A DNA stretch of 64,000 nt, from positions 1 to 64,000 of the forward strand of contig NZ_JAKCFA010000005.1 of NCBI RefSeq assembly GCF_024198215.1, given 5' to 3'. Below the pieces are notes generated by a model. It saw nothing but the letters and a program-made list of their open reading frames with translations. It was not told the DNA's origin and ran no database searches. How positions within the stretch are numbered: position 1 is the first letter of the stretch; each line of letters starts with the position of its first letter. This document shows positions 17,704 to 25,805 of this stretch, in pieces. Both the position numbers and the translations under genes were made by a program. The stretch is from Myxococcus qinghaiensis. GTDB taxonomy: Bacteria > Myxococcota > Myxococcia > Myxococcales > Myxococcaceae.

Positions 17704-18351
17704 CTACAGCGTGACGAGGCCCATTCGCGCGGCGCGGACGACGGCCTCGGTGCGGCGCTGGACGCCCAGCTTTCCGAGCACCGCATTCACATGGAACTTG
17801 GCTGTGTGCTCGCTGATGGAGAGCCGGTCCGCGATGGCCTTGTTCGACAGGCCCTCCGCCAGCAAGGCGAGCACCTCCCGCTCGCGGGGCGTGAGCGCAT
17901 CGGGCCCCAGTGCGCTGCTCCCGAGCGCCGCAGTAGACCTCGTGGACGCTCTCAGCTCGGAGAGTCCTGGGTCGAACACCACGAGCCCTCGCGCCACCGC
18001 GAGCAGGGCCGCTGTAAGCGGCGTGGGCGTCACGTCCCGGAACAGCAGTCCCTTCGCACCCGCCGTCAGCGCCAGCTCGCCCGCTGCCTCATCCGCCACC
18101 AGCGCGAGCACGGGCGCACCCAGGTCTGGTGCCTCCACGCGTGCCTCCGACTCCGACAGGCGCAGGCCCGTGTCCCAGAGCACCACGTCGAAGGCATCGC
18201 CCCGAGTGGACTCCAGCTCGACCTGGGTACCGGACGCCACCGTGAGCAGCTCGCTCCCCTGGTCGCCGAGCACCCGTGAGAGCGCACCCCGAGCGAGCGG
18301 GTCTTCCGCGACGAGCGCGAGACGAAGCGGGGCGAGGGGGGCATCCAACAC
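17704..18351 (-). CDS. LuxR/NarL-type response regulator
   Basis: 215 residues. The C-terminal domain is a LuxR helix-turn-helix (LTPREREVLALLAEGLSNKAIADRL then SISEHTAKFHVNAVLGKLGV). The N-terminal receiver-like domain has DP in place of the usual acidic pair and DVVLWDTGL as the phosphoacceptor segment; the conserved Lys loop is hard to see, so it may be atypical. It lies 41 bp upstream of the AAA/VWA operon on the same strand and is the obvious candidate regulator, possibly co-transcribed. No partner kinase is adjacent. Confidence 0.88.
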   Translation of the reverse strand: MLDAPLAPLRLALVAEDPLARGALSRVLGDQGSELLTVASGTQVELESTRGDAFDVVLWDTGLRLSESEARVEAPDLGAPVLALVADEAAGELALTAGAKGLLFRDVTPTPLTAALLAVARGLVVFDPGLSELRASTRSTAALGSSALGPDALTPREREVLALLAEGLSNKAIADRLSISEHTAKFHVNAVLGKLGVQRRTEAVVRAARMGLVTL

Positions 18352-18493
18352 GGAACCTCTTCATTAACCAGGGAGTCTGCACTCCGCTCGGGATGACGTC
18401 TCCCGACGCCGGAGCGCACCCTTGAGAGGTCACGCCCAGCCCGCCGCCTTTCCATGAAGTAGTTTGAAGAGATGCCTGCAGCGACGTGTCCGC

Positions 18494-19069
18494 TCAGACT
18501 TCCTCGAACTTCGCCCCTGTGACTTTCGCGCGCTCCAGCGCCACCTTGAGGTCCTCGGAGATGACGAGGGCGATCTCCCATCCCCAGGTGCGGAAGACCT
18601 TCGCGCCGCCTGCCTTCGTGCGGTCGATTCGCATCCCGTAGACGCTGCGGTACTGGCCGAGCTTGTCCGGTCGATCATCCTCGGGCTTCCAATACATTAT
18701 CTCCTCCGAGGCTTCGTCATCGATGCACCGGATGAGCTTCGTGGCGACGAGCAAGACATGCTGTTCCGGGCGACCTTCGACATCGACGGGTATCAATTGC
18801 ACATCATCGGGCGCCAGCTCCGCGAAGAGGTTGGCCACCCTGACGTGGACAACCGGAGCCATGCCAGCGCCCGCCGTGCAGTAGTCCAACCACCTTCCAG
18901 GCTCCTCGATGGGGAACGTCAGGTGCCCCGCTATCTGGAGGGGCCGCCCCTCGGCGAATTGCCAGATGTCTTCGACCTCTTTGCCCGTCTCATCCAGCGG
19001 GTCTCCCAGAGACCAGTTCCCGGCCTGTATGTCTGGCCTGAGCCTGAAGTATCGAGGCTGATTCGGCAT
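18494..19069 (-). CDS. Imm11-family immunity protein
   Basis: 191 residues, no signal peptide. The WSLGDPLDETG start, DIWQFAEGRPL, VHVRVANLFAELAPDDVQLIPVDVEG and the GWEIALVISEDLKVALERAKVTGAKFEEV-type C-terminus match Imm11 (DUF1629), a cytoplasmic immunity family that in myxobacteria commonly follows AHH-domain SitA toxins. It starts 19 bp after the stop of the toxin remnant, with CAGGAAG as a ribosome-binding site. Because that toxin has lost its middle, this is an orphan that could still protect against related toxins donated by neighbouring cells (inference). Confidence 0.82.
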   Translation of the reverse strand: MPNQPRYFRLRPDIQAGNWSLGDPLDETGKEVEDIWQFAEGRPLQIAGHLTFPIEEPGRWLDYCTAGAGMAPVVHVRVANLFAELAPDDVQLIPVDVEGRPEQHVLLVATKLIRCIDDEASEEIMYWKPEDDRPDKLGQYRSVYGMRIDRTKAGGAKVFRTWGWEIALVISEDLKVALERAKVTGAKFEEV

Positions 19070-19088
19070 GGTGGACTTCCTGGATTCC

Positions 19089-19359
19089 TCACGGGTCCCG
19101 AGTCAAAAGCCTGTGGATCTTGGTTCCTGGGGTCTGCGCTTCTCTTGCAAGCTTGCGTAGCTCATCTGTGAGGGCCTTCCGGCACTCTTCCACCTTGCGG
19201 CACTGTCCCAAGGCCTGACTCACGCACTTCCGCATCAGGCTCCTCGTGAGGGATGACGAGGAAGGAGTCCTCTCCGGTCTCCAGCCGCACGACTCGACTC
19301 GTCGCGCAGCCGGTGGCGGCCATCAACAGGAGCAGCGACACCACCCAACGAAGCGTCAT
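19089..19359 (-). pseudogene. Collapsed SitA/AHH-type lipoprotein toxin
   Basis: From ATG 19359 the frame gives a lipoprotein start (MTLRWVVSLLLLMAATGC, then ATSRVVRLETGE) and stops after about 65 residues at 19162. In another frame the last roughly 40 codons before 19089 read ...QCRKVEECRKALTDELRKL and AREAQTPGTKIHRLLTRDP, which looks like the C-terminal end of an AHH-type toxin directly before its Imm11 partner. The beginning and end of a normally several-hundred-residue toxin are thus joined within 271 bp, with the central part missing and the frame broken. Exact family limits would need alignment. Confidence 0.7.
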
Positions 19360-19552
19360 GGTAGGCCCCGGCAAGTGGCCCGCGGCGAGGCGGGCACACC
19401 CTGGCAGTACCAGACGCCGCTGACAGGCGACTCAAGGAGTACCCCAGGTCACATGGGCGCTACGATGCTCGACTCCGGTCCATCATCCCGGACATTCCAT
19501 GGGAGGCGCGGTGACTCACCCGAACGCGAACGGATGTCGGGCGCAGGAGCGC

Positions 19553-20731
19553 ATGGCGCGGCACCTCATCCTCCTGGTCTGCGCCCTGCTCACCACCGCG
19601 TCCCACGCCGCGTCCCCGTTCCTCAAGCCCGGTGACGAAGTCGTCGAATATGTCCGCACGCGCTTCCATGACGCGAAGCGGGGCGAGGCCTGGGCCACGA
19701 AGCACCAGGGCTATGGCGCCGCCGCCACCAACGCCGAGGACTTCGCCCGCCTCACGCGCACCGCCCTCGCCGAGCTCAACGCCTCCCACACCGCCTTCTA
19801 CTCGCGCGGCAGCGAGGGCCATGCCGGCCTGTCCGCCATCTTCCAGCACTCCCTCAAGCTCCCCAAGGTCGACGCCCCCAGCATCGGCGCCGATGTCATG
19901 GAGACCCCCGAGGGCTTCTTCGTCCGCCACGTCTTCGCCAACGGCCCCGCCGCCAAGGCAGGCATGCTTCGCGGCGACCGACTCGTCTCCATCGATGGCA
20001 AACCCTTCCAGTCACTGACCCCGCTCGCGAGCCGCGTCGGCAAGGCCACGCGCTTCACCGTCGAGCGCACCCAGGGCGCCACACCCCTCACGCTCACCAT
20101 CACCCCGCGCCTCATCAACCCCAAGACAGAGTGGCTCGACACCCAGAAGGCCAGCTCGCGCATCGTCGAACGCGGTGGCCGTCGAGTGGCCTACCAGCAG
20201 CTCTACTCGTGCGCCGGCCCCGAGCATCAGGACCTGCTCGAGGAGACCCTCGCCGGAGACTTCTCCTCCGCTGATGCCCTGGTCATCGACTTCCGAGATG
20301 GCTGGGGCGGCTGCAATCCCACCCTCCTCAACCTCTTCAACCGCACCGTCCCCGTCTTCACCCGCATCAGCCGCGAGGGCCGCCGCAACGACTGGTCCGC
20401 CACCTGGCGTAAGCCCGTCGTCTTGCTCGTCAACGGCAACTCTCGCAGCGGCAAGGAGATGGTCGCCCTCGTCATGAAACAGCACGCCCTGGCCACCCTC
20501 GTTGGTCAGCGCACCGCGGGCGCCGTCCTCGCCGGCACACCGCTGCGCCTGTCCACCGGAGACCTGCTCTACCTCGCCGTGGAGGACATCCAAGTGGACG
20601 GCGTCCGCCTCGAAGGCCAGGGCGTCCCCGTGGACGTGGAGGTCCCTGACTCACTCCCCTTCGCCGCCGGCAAGGACCCGCAGCTCGACAAGGCGCTCGA
20701 TGTGGCGTCAGTCGCGCTCTCGCCGCGCTGA
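19553..20731 (+). CDS. Secreted S41-family peptidase with PDZ domain
   Basis: 392 residues from ATG 19553. The N-terminus MARHLILLVCALLTTASHA is a signal peptide. A PDZ domain (FFVRHVFANGPAAKAGMLRGD, then RLVSIDGKPF) precedes the S41 catalytic region: VIDFRDGWGG, VLLVNGNSRSGKEMVAL with the Ser-Lys dyad region, then LVGQRTAGAVL. It resembles tail-specific/C-terminal processing proteases acting in the periplasm. An earlier in-frame start at 19499 exists, but the chosen ATG places the signal peptide at the N-terminus. It converges on the small zinc-ribbon gene with 7 bp between stops. Confidence 0.9.
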   Translation: MARHLILLVCALLTTASHAASPFLKPGDEVVEYVRTRFHDAKRGEAWATKHQGYGAAATNAEDFARLTRTALAELNASHTAFYSRGSEGHAGLSAIFQHSLKLPKVDAPSIGADVMETPEGFFVRHVFANGPAAKAGMLRGDRLVSIDGKPFQSLTPLASRVGKATRFTVERTQGATPLTLTITPRLINPKTEWLDTQKASSRIVERGGRRVAYQQLYSCAGPEHQDLLEETLAGDFSSADALVIDFRDGWGGCNPTLLNLFNRTVPVFTRISREGRRNDWSATWRKPVVLLVNGNSRSGKEMVALVMKQHALATLVGQRTAGAVLAGTPLRLSTGDLLYLAVEDIQVDGVRLEGQGVPVDVEVPDSLPFAAGKDPQLDKALDVASVALSPR

Positions 20732-20738
20732 ACCCGCG

Positions 20739-21107
20739 TCAGTGCTTCCAGGTGCCGTACAGGTACGCGAGCCCCGCCGCGAGCAGCACCAACATGCCCA
20801 GCATGCTCCACGTCACGATGGAGCAGCCCGGTGACGCACGGGAGATGACGGGCAGCTTCTGCGTCTTCAGCTCCTCCACGAGCTGTGACATCTGCCCCGT
20901 GTCGTAGCCCACCGGCTCGCCCATCCGAATCTTCCGCCCGAACTCCTTCAGCGCCTCCTCGGAGTAGAACCGCTCCGAGAGCAGCAGGCTGCGCGCCTGG
21001 AGCATCCGGTCCGTCCCTCCGCGCGCGGGGTCCAGTCCGCAGCCGTCACACGGGTCGAAAGCGCCTTCCTTCGTCTCGCCGCATCCCACACAGACGGCCA
21101 CGCTCAT
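20739..21107 (-). CDS. Small zinc-ribbon protein with C-terminal membrane anchor
   Basis: 122 residues. CVGCGETKEGAFDPCDGCG at the N-terminus is a CxxC...CxxC zinc ribbon; the middle is charged (SEEALKEFGRKIRMGEP), and residues from about 98 form one hydrophobic helix (TWSMLGMLVLLAAGLAYLYG). No known function; probably a tail-anchored inner-membrane protein. It lies 33 bp downstream of the epimerase gene on the same strand. Confidence 0.8.
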   Translation of the reverse strand: MSVAVCVGCGETKEGAFDPCDGCGLDPARGGTDRMLQARSLLLSERFYSEEALKEFGRKIRMGEPVGYDTGQMSQLVEELKTQKLPVISRASPGCSIVTWSMLGMLVLLAAGLAYLYGTWKH

Positions 21108-21140
21108 GGCTCCATCCTAGCTCGACGCTCCCTGCCACCG

Positions 21141-22217
21141 TCACACCAGCGTGACGCCGTGCCCCGCCGCGTCCGCGTCCAGATGCAACCGCTCGCCCTC
21201 GTAGCGCAGCCCTCCCTGGAACGGATGCCGCGCGATGAAGAGCGGCGTGTCCAGGTCCGCGTACGTGAAGCCGCCCAGCCCCGCCGCCAGGTGCGCCGAC
21301 GCGCTCATCGCCAGCACGCTCTCCACCATCCCTCCCACCATCAGCTCCAGCCCCGCCGCGCGCGCCAGGCTCCACATCGTCAGCGCCTCCACCACGCCGC
21401 ACTTCATCGTCTTGATGTTGATGCCGTGCGCCGCCCCCTCGCGGATGAGCCGCAGCACGTCCTTCGCCGAGCGCGCTGACTCGTCCGCGCAGATGCGCAC
21501 CTTGGAGCGCCGACAGACCTCCGCCATGCCCGCGAAGTCCGCCGCCGGCACCGGCTGCTCCAACAGCGCGAGCGGCACGTCCGCCCGCTCCAGCGCCTTC
21601 AGGAACGCCAGCGCCTCCGCCACGTCGTAACCCCCATTCGCATCCGCGAACAGCCGCGCCTGGGGCGCCACCTCGTGAATCGCCACCATCCGCGCCGCGT
21701 CCTCATCCGGCGCCAGCGCCCCCACCTTCACCTTCAACGTCGTGATGCCCCGCTTCAAGATGGCTCGCGCCGACTCCGCCGCGTGCGGCACATCCCCCGC
21801 CGTCACCGTCATGTCGATGTCCAGCGCCGTCCCCGCGCCCCCGAACATGACGTACAGCGGCACGCGGTGATGCCGCGCCAGCGCATCCAGCACCGCCATC
21901 TCCACCCCCGCGCGTCCCGCCGGCGCCAGCGCGAGCCCATCCCCGAGCGCCTCTGACAACGGCCGCCACGCACGCACGTCCTTGCCCAACAGCCCCGCCT
22001 GCACCGCCTCCAGCGCCGCGAGCGTGCCCGACTGCGTCTCCCCACTCACCGCGGGGAAGGGCGCCGCCTCGCCCAGCCCCACCGTCCCGTCCGCCAGCGT
22101 CAACCGCACCAGCACGTTTTGCGCGACGTGCTGCGCCCCCGTGGCGATGGCGAACGGCTCCGTCAACGGCAAGTCGAGCGGCGTGAAGCGGACGGAGGTG
22201 ATGAGCGTGGGCGTCAT
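21141..22217 (-). CDS. Dipeptide epimerase (enolase superfamily)
   Basis: 358 residues from ATG 22217. The muconate-lactonising/mandelate-racemase fold is shown by TLKVKVG (the KxK base), FADANGGY, LLEQPV and ICADES for the three metal ligands, and NIKTMKCG for the second catalytic Lys. This KxK/K pattern with a DxN motif is typical of L-Ala-D/L-Glu and other dipeptide epimerases used in peptidoglycan recycling. Substrate specificity cannot be read directly. Divergent from the hybrid kinase with a 245-bp gap. Confidence 0.88.
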   Translation of the reverse strand: MTPTLITSVRFTPLDLPLTEPFAIATGAQHVAQNVLVRLTLADGTVGLGEAAPFPAVSGETQSGTLAALEAVQAGLLGKDVRAWRPLSEALGDGLALAPAGRAGVEMAVLDALARHHRVPLYVMFGGAGTALDIDMTVTAGDVPHAAESARAILKRGITTLKVKVGALAPDEDAARMVAIHEVAPQARLFADANGGYDVAEALAFLKALERADVPLALLEQPVPAADFAGMAEVCRRSKVRICADESARSAKDVLRLIREGAAHGINIKTMKCGVVEALTMWSLARAAGLELMVGGMVESVLAMSASAHLAAGLGGFTYADLDTPLFIARHPFQGGLRYEGERLHLDADAAGHGVTLV

Positions 22218-22462
22218 GTCGAGAGGCGCATCCTGGTCCGCTCCCTGGAAAGAAGGGGACACGAGAGAGGTAGGTTCATCGTATTCAACCCGGTGCTCCA
22301 AGGTGTCAGGGAGGCGGATGTGTGCCTCACAGCCTCGGCTTGTGCCTGCCGCCCTTTCATGGCGACATGCGGGGACTCCGGACGTTTCCAGGAATTGCCG
22401 CCCCGTGATGGGGTTCCGGAGCTTTTACCTCCGGGTGATGTGGATGTCCGGGTGGGCGGGGC

Positions 22463-24487
22463 ATGTCGGCGACGGACACGAAACAGGCAGTCCCGGGCGC
22501 GGATGCGCTGCTGGATGCACTGGAGGAGGCGGAGCGCCATGACTCGGAAGGGTGCATGGTGTTGCGCGCCGTGCGCGACGGGTCCGGCGTCATCACCGAC
22601 TTCGAGTGGCTCTGGTCCAACCCCGCCGCGTCGCGCGCGCTGGGCCGGGGCACCGACTCGCTGCGTGGCCTCCGGCTGAAGGACATCTCCCCCATCGCCG
22701 GCCTGGGCGGACGGCTGGCGGTGCTCAAGCAGGTGGTGGAGTCTGGGCGACCCGCCGCGGACAGCTTCCCGGAGGGCGATGCGTGGCTGCTCGGCACCGC
22801 GGTGCCGCTGCGCGACGGCGTGCTGTTGCGCCTGCGCGACGTCACCAGCGCCCTGCGCATGGAGGAGGGCCTGCGCGACACGCTGGACTGGGTTCGCGAC
22901 GTGCTGGAGAGCACGCCCGAGGCCTTCTTCACCGTGGACGCCGAGTGGCGCATCACCTACGTCAACCGGCAGGCCGCCGAAATCACCGGCCGCACGCAGG
23001 AGCAGGTCTTCCGCAAGCTCTTGTGGCAGGCCTGTCCGGAGCTGGTGGGCACGCTGTTCGAGCGCGAGCTGCGCCGCGTGGCCGCCGAGGGCTCCTCCAC
23101 CATCTTCGAGGTGCGCACCGCGCCGGACCGCTGGCATGAAGTGCACGCGTGGTGCTCGGGCCAGAATGTCTCCGTCTTCTCTCGCGACGTCACCGGCAAG
23201 AAGCGCGCGGAAGCCGAGCGCGATGCCCTGCTGACGCGCGAGCACTCCGGACGACTCGAAGCGGAGGCCCTCGTTCGCGAGCGCACCGAGGAGCTGGTCG
23301 CCGCGCGCGAGCGCCTGGTGCAGTCGGAGAAGCTGGCCATGGCGGGGCAGCTCGCCGAGGGCGTGGGCCACGAAATCAACAACCCGCTCTCCTACGTCAG
23401 CGGCAACCTCCAGTTCGCGCTGGAGCAGCTGGAGCTGTCGGTGGAGGGGGGCACCCTCGGGAAGAACGCGCCCCTGGCCGAGGCGCTGGAGGCGCTGCGA
23501 GAGGCTCGCGAGGGCGCCGAGCGCATCCGCGTCATCGTCCGGGACTTGCAGACGTTCGCCCGCGCGGACGAGCCGCACCTGTCCCCGGTGGACGTGCACG
23601 CGGCGCTGGAGTTCGGCCTCTCCATGGCCATGCCGCACCTGCGCTACCGCGCGGAGGTGGAGCGCCGCTTCGCCGAGGTGCCCACGGTGATGGCGCACGA
23701 GGCGCGGCTGGGGCAGGTGTTCCTGCACCTGCTCGTCAACGCGGCGCACGCGATTCCGGAAGGGGACTTCACCCGGCACCGCGTCACGCTCTCCACGCGC
23801 GTGGAGGGGCCCTGGGTGGTGGTGGAGGTGTCGGACACGGGCCACGGCATGACGCCCGAGGTGGCCGAGCGCGTCTTCGAGCCCTTCTTCACCACGCGCG
23901 CGGTGGGCGAGGGCAGCGGGCTGGGGTTGTCCACGAGCCTGGGCATGGTGCGCAGCATGCGCGGGGAGCTCACCGTCAACACGACGCCGGGCCTGGGCAG
24001 CACCTTCAGCGTGCGCCTGCCGATGACGGAGGCGGTGCCGGACGCGGTGACGAAGGGCGCGACGCAGGACGTGCCCGAGCGCAAGCGGGTGCTGGTGGTG
24101 GACGACGAGCCGCAGCTCGCGTCGCTCCTGCGGCGGCTCTTGGGCAAGCACCACGAGGTGGTGGTGACGCACAGCGGGCGGGAAGCGCTGGCGCTCCTGG
24201 AGCAGGACGCGGACTTCGACCGCGTCTTCTGCGACTTGATGATGGCGGATGTGACGGGGATGGACCTGCACGCGGAGCTGCTGTCGCGCGGGCCAGAGCT
24301 GCTGTCGCGCTTCGTCTTCATGACGGGCGGCGCGTTCACCGAGCGGGCGCGCACCTTCCTGCAGACGGTGCCGCTGCCTCGAATCGAAAAGCCGTTCGAC
24401 CCCGGGACGCTGCGGGCGCTGGTGGAGGGAGCACCACCGCGCGCCAGGGCCTTGGGGCCGCTGGCGCGCGTGGCTCGAAGCGGGTGA
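22463..24487 (+). CDS. Soluble hybrid histidine kinase (PAS-PAS-HisKA-HATPase-REC)
   Basis: 674 residues without membrane segments. Two PAS-like regions (about 25-130 and 140-260; the second has VDAEWRITYVNRQAAEITG) are followed by a coiled linker, the phosphoacceptor GVGHEINNPLSYVSG, the ATPase boxes (HLLVNAAHAI, VSDTGHGMTPE, GSGLGLSTSLGMV), and a C-terminal receiver with VLVVDDEPQ, FCDLMMAD and IEKPF. The HEINNPL variant is the NtrB-like HisKA type common in myxobacterial cytoplasmic kinases. Its stop abuts the SUFU gene stop with no spacer (convergent). Confidence 0.94.
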   Translation: MSATDTKQAVPGADALLDALEEAERHDSEGCMVLRAVRDGSGVITDFEWLWSNPAASRALGRGTDSLRGLRLKDISPIAGLGGRLAVLKQVVESGRPAADSFPEGDAWLLGTAVPLRDGVLLRLRDVTSALRMEEGLRDTLDWVRDVLESTPEAFFTVDAEWRITYVNRQAAEITGRTQEQVFRKLLWQACPELVGTLFERELRRVAAEGSSTIFEVRTAPDRWHEVHAWCSGQNVSVFSRDVTGKKRAEAERDALLTREHSGRLEAEALVRERTEELVAARERLVQSEKLAMAGQLAEGVGHEINNPLSYVSGNLQFALEQLELSVEGGTLGKNAPLAEALEALREAREGAERIRVIVRDLQTFARADEPHLSPVDVHAALEFGLSMAMPHLRYRAEVERRFAEVPTVMAHEARLGQVFLHLLVNAAHAIPEGDFTRHRVTLSTRVEGPWVVVEVSDTGHGMTPEVAERVFEPFFTTRAVGEGSGLGLSTSLGMVRSMRGELTVNTTPGLGSTFSVRLPMTEAVPDAVTKGATQDVPERKRVLVVDDEPQLASLLRRLLGKHHEVVVTHSGREALALLEQDADFDRVFCDLMMADVTGMDLHAELLSRGPELLSRFVFMTGGAFTERARTFLQTVPLPRIEKPFDPGTLRALVEGAPPRARALGPLARVARSG

Positions 24488-25177
24488 CTACAGCTTCACT
24501 TCCTCACGGTCCGGGTGGGTGATGTACCCGGTGCCGGCGGCAATCAGCTTCTCCATCAGCTTGTCCAGGCCGTTGGAGCGCGCGAAGGCCATCTCGTTCT
24601 TGGTGACGCCCACGAGCGTGAGCAGCTCCACCTTGCCGCTGGGCAGGGTGAAGTGGTCGGGACGGGACGGGTCCTTGACGAAGACGAAGCCGCCCAGCTT
24701 GGAGTCTCCGCCGTCGAGCGCGCCTTCCACCGGGTAGCGGTGGTTGAGGGCGAAGGCGCGCAACGTCACGAGGTTGTAGGCCATCATGTCCAGCAGCCGG
24801 AACACGGGCCACTTGGCCTGTTCCGGTGTGTGGATGACCATCTCGTAACCGAGGCCACTGGGTGACTCGTCGGGGAACTCCTCACCAGGGACCACGGTGA
24901 AGGGGTTGGACAGCCCGCTGGTGACATAGGTCCAGTAGGGGTAGTCCGGGCTCGGCGACGCGACGCGCACGCCCATGGGGCCCCAGTTGGGGTCCGCTTC
25001 ACCTTCTACCTGTGCGAGGTCGCTCTCCATCCAGGCTTGGATGGCATCCGTCTGGTCGAGCGTGAAGACGCCGTCATCAATGGCGCCGAACGTCTTGGGG
25101 TACTCGACTTCATCGCGGTCCGCCCAGCAGTCTTCGTACCACTGCAGGAAGTCTTCGTTCGTCTCCGGTGCTTTCAT
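24488..25177 (-). CDS. Suppressor-of-fused (SUFU) domain protein, possible immunity protein
   Basis: 229 residues. The SUFU domain is recognised from YWTYVTSGLSNPF, GLGYEMVIHTP, WPVFRLLDMMAYNLV and LLTLVGVTKNEMAFARS. Bacterial SUFU proteins form one of the large immunity superfamilies found beside polymorphic toxins, although many stand alone. No toxin gene is adjacent; a coding fragment on the other strand lies upstream. Acidic and cytoplasmic, with no signal peptide. Confidence 0.85.
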   Translation of the reverse strand: MKAPETNEDFLQWYEDCWADRDEVEYPKTFGAIDDGVFTLDQTDAIQAWMESDLAQVEGEADPNWGPMGVRVASPSPDYPYWTYVTSGLSNPFTVVPGEEFPDESPSGLGYEMVIHTPEQAKWPVFRLLDMMAYNLVTLRAFALNHRYPVEGALDGGDSKLGGFVFVKDPSRPDHFTLPSGKVELLTLVGVTKNEMAFARSNGLDKLMEKLIAAGTGYITHPDREEVKL

Positions 25178-25408
25178 GACGGCCCCACTCTAGAGGGTCA
25201 CCCCGGTTTCACAACTTCCACGTGAGGGTCTCCTCTCGCACCTGGCAGATGGGAAACAGGGGCCCTCCCTCCCGGCCGCCCCCCGAGCCCCTGGGAAGGC
25301 GGGGGTCTCCCCCCGGTGGGATAGGCGGGGGCGAGGTCTCCGCCCGGGGAGGGGCCACGTGGAGCATGCGTTTCGAGGAGCCGTGTCGGGGGGCTGCATC
25401 CAGGATGA
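25178..25408. other. GC-rich intergenic stretch upstream of the SUFU gene
   Basis: 231 bp with several G/C homopolymer runs and partly palindromic blocks around 25280-25365. Open frames cross it on both strands, but none shows family character. Together with the fragment that follows it looks like decayed coding sequence. Confidence 0.4.
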
Positions 25409-25765
25409 ACAGGAGCTGATGCTGGTCGTCAGCCACCCCCTCCGGACAATGACCACGGGGGCGGGCCGGGCCCGGTCAGGGCGTGGAACCAGCCCGTGGA
25501 CGGGGAGGCGTACCGGGAGTTGATCGACTCCGGCGTCGACTCGGACGACGAGGAGGACTCCGGGTTCGACCCGGACGACGTCACATCCGAGGTGGAGGCC
25601 ACGGGCTTCGAGCGGTGTGCTGTTCCCAAGGAGTCGCCCGTGGCGAGGGGCGTGCCCGACGTGGGCCGGCTCGTCGTGGGAGATGACCGGCTGTGGCTGG
25701 CCGGAAGCCATGTGCTGGCCTCGAGCGTGGACGGGAAGCGCTGGACGACACACCCGGTCCGGTGA
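25409..25765 (+). pseudogene. C-terminal coding fragment of an unidentified protein
   Basis: An open plus-strand frame entered after a TGA at 25406 gives a protein-like acidic segment (LIDSGVDSDDEEDSGFDPDD) and a clear ending VGDDRLWLAGSHVLASS then VDGKRWTTHPVR, reminiscent of BNR/beta-propeller blades. No good start with ribosome-binding site exists; GTG 25496 is the best internal candidate. Upstream a different frame reads GCIQDEQELMLVVSHP and would join this one if one base were added in the C run near 25436-25440, which suggests a frameshift. Either a relic or a short gene of 89 residues. Confidence 0.4.
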
Positions 25766-25805
25766 GCCGGGCGGCTGTCTGGGATTGGGCCCGAGCAGGC
25801 CGTGT

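Noticed and set aside
22214..24271. A 685-codon minus-strand frame across the hybrid kinase
   Set aside because: Shadow of the kinase gene, which has all kinase and receiver boxes on the plus strand.
25209..25436. 75-codon minus-strand frame upstream of the SUFU gene
   Set aside because: Pro/Gly-rich middle from homopolymer runs and no ribosome-binding site; possible but not supportable.
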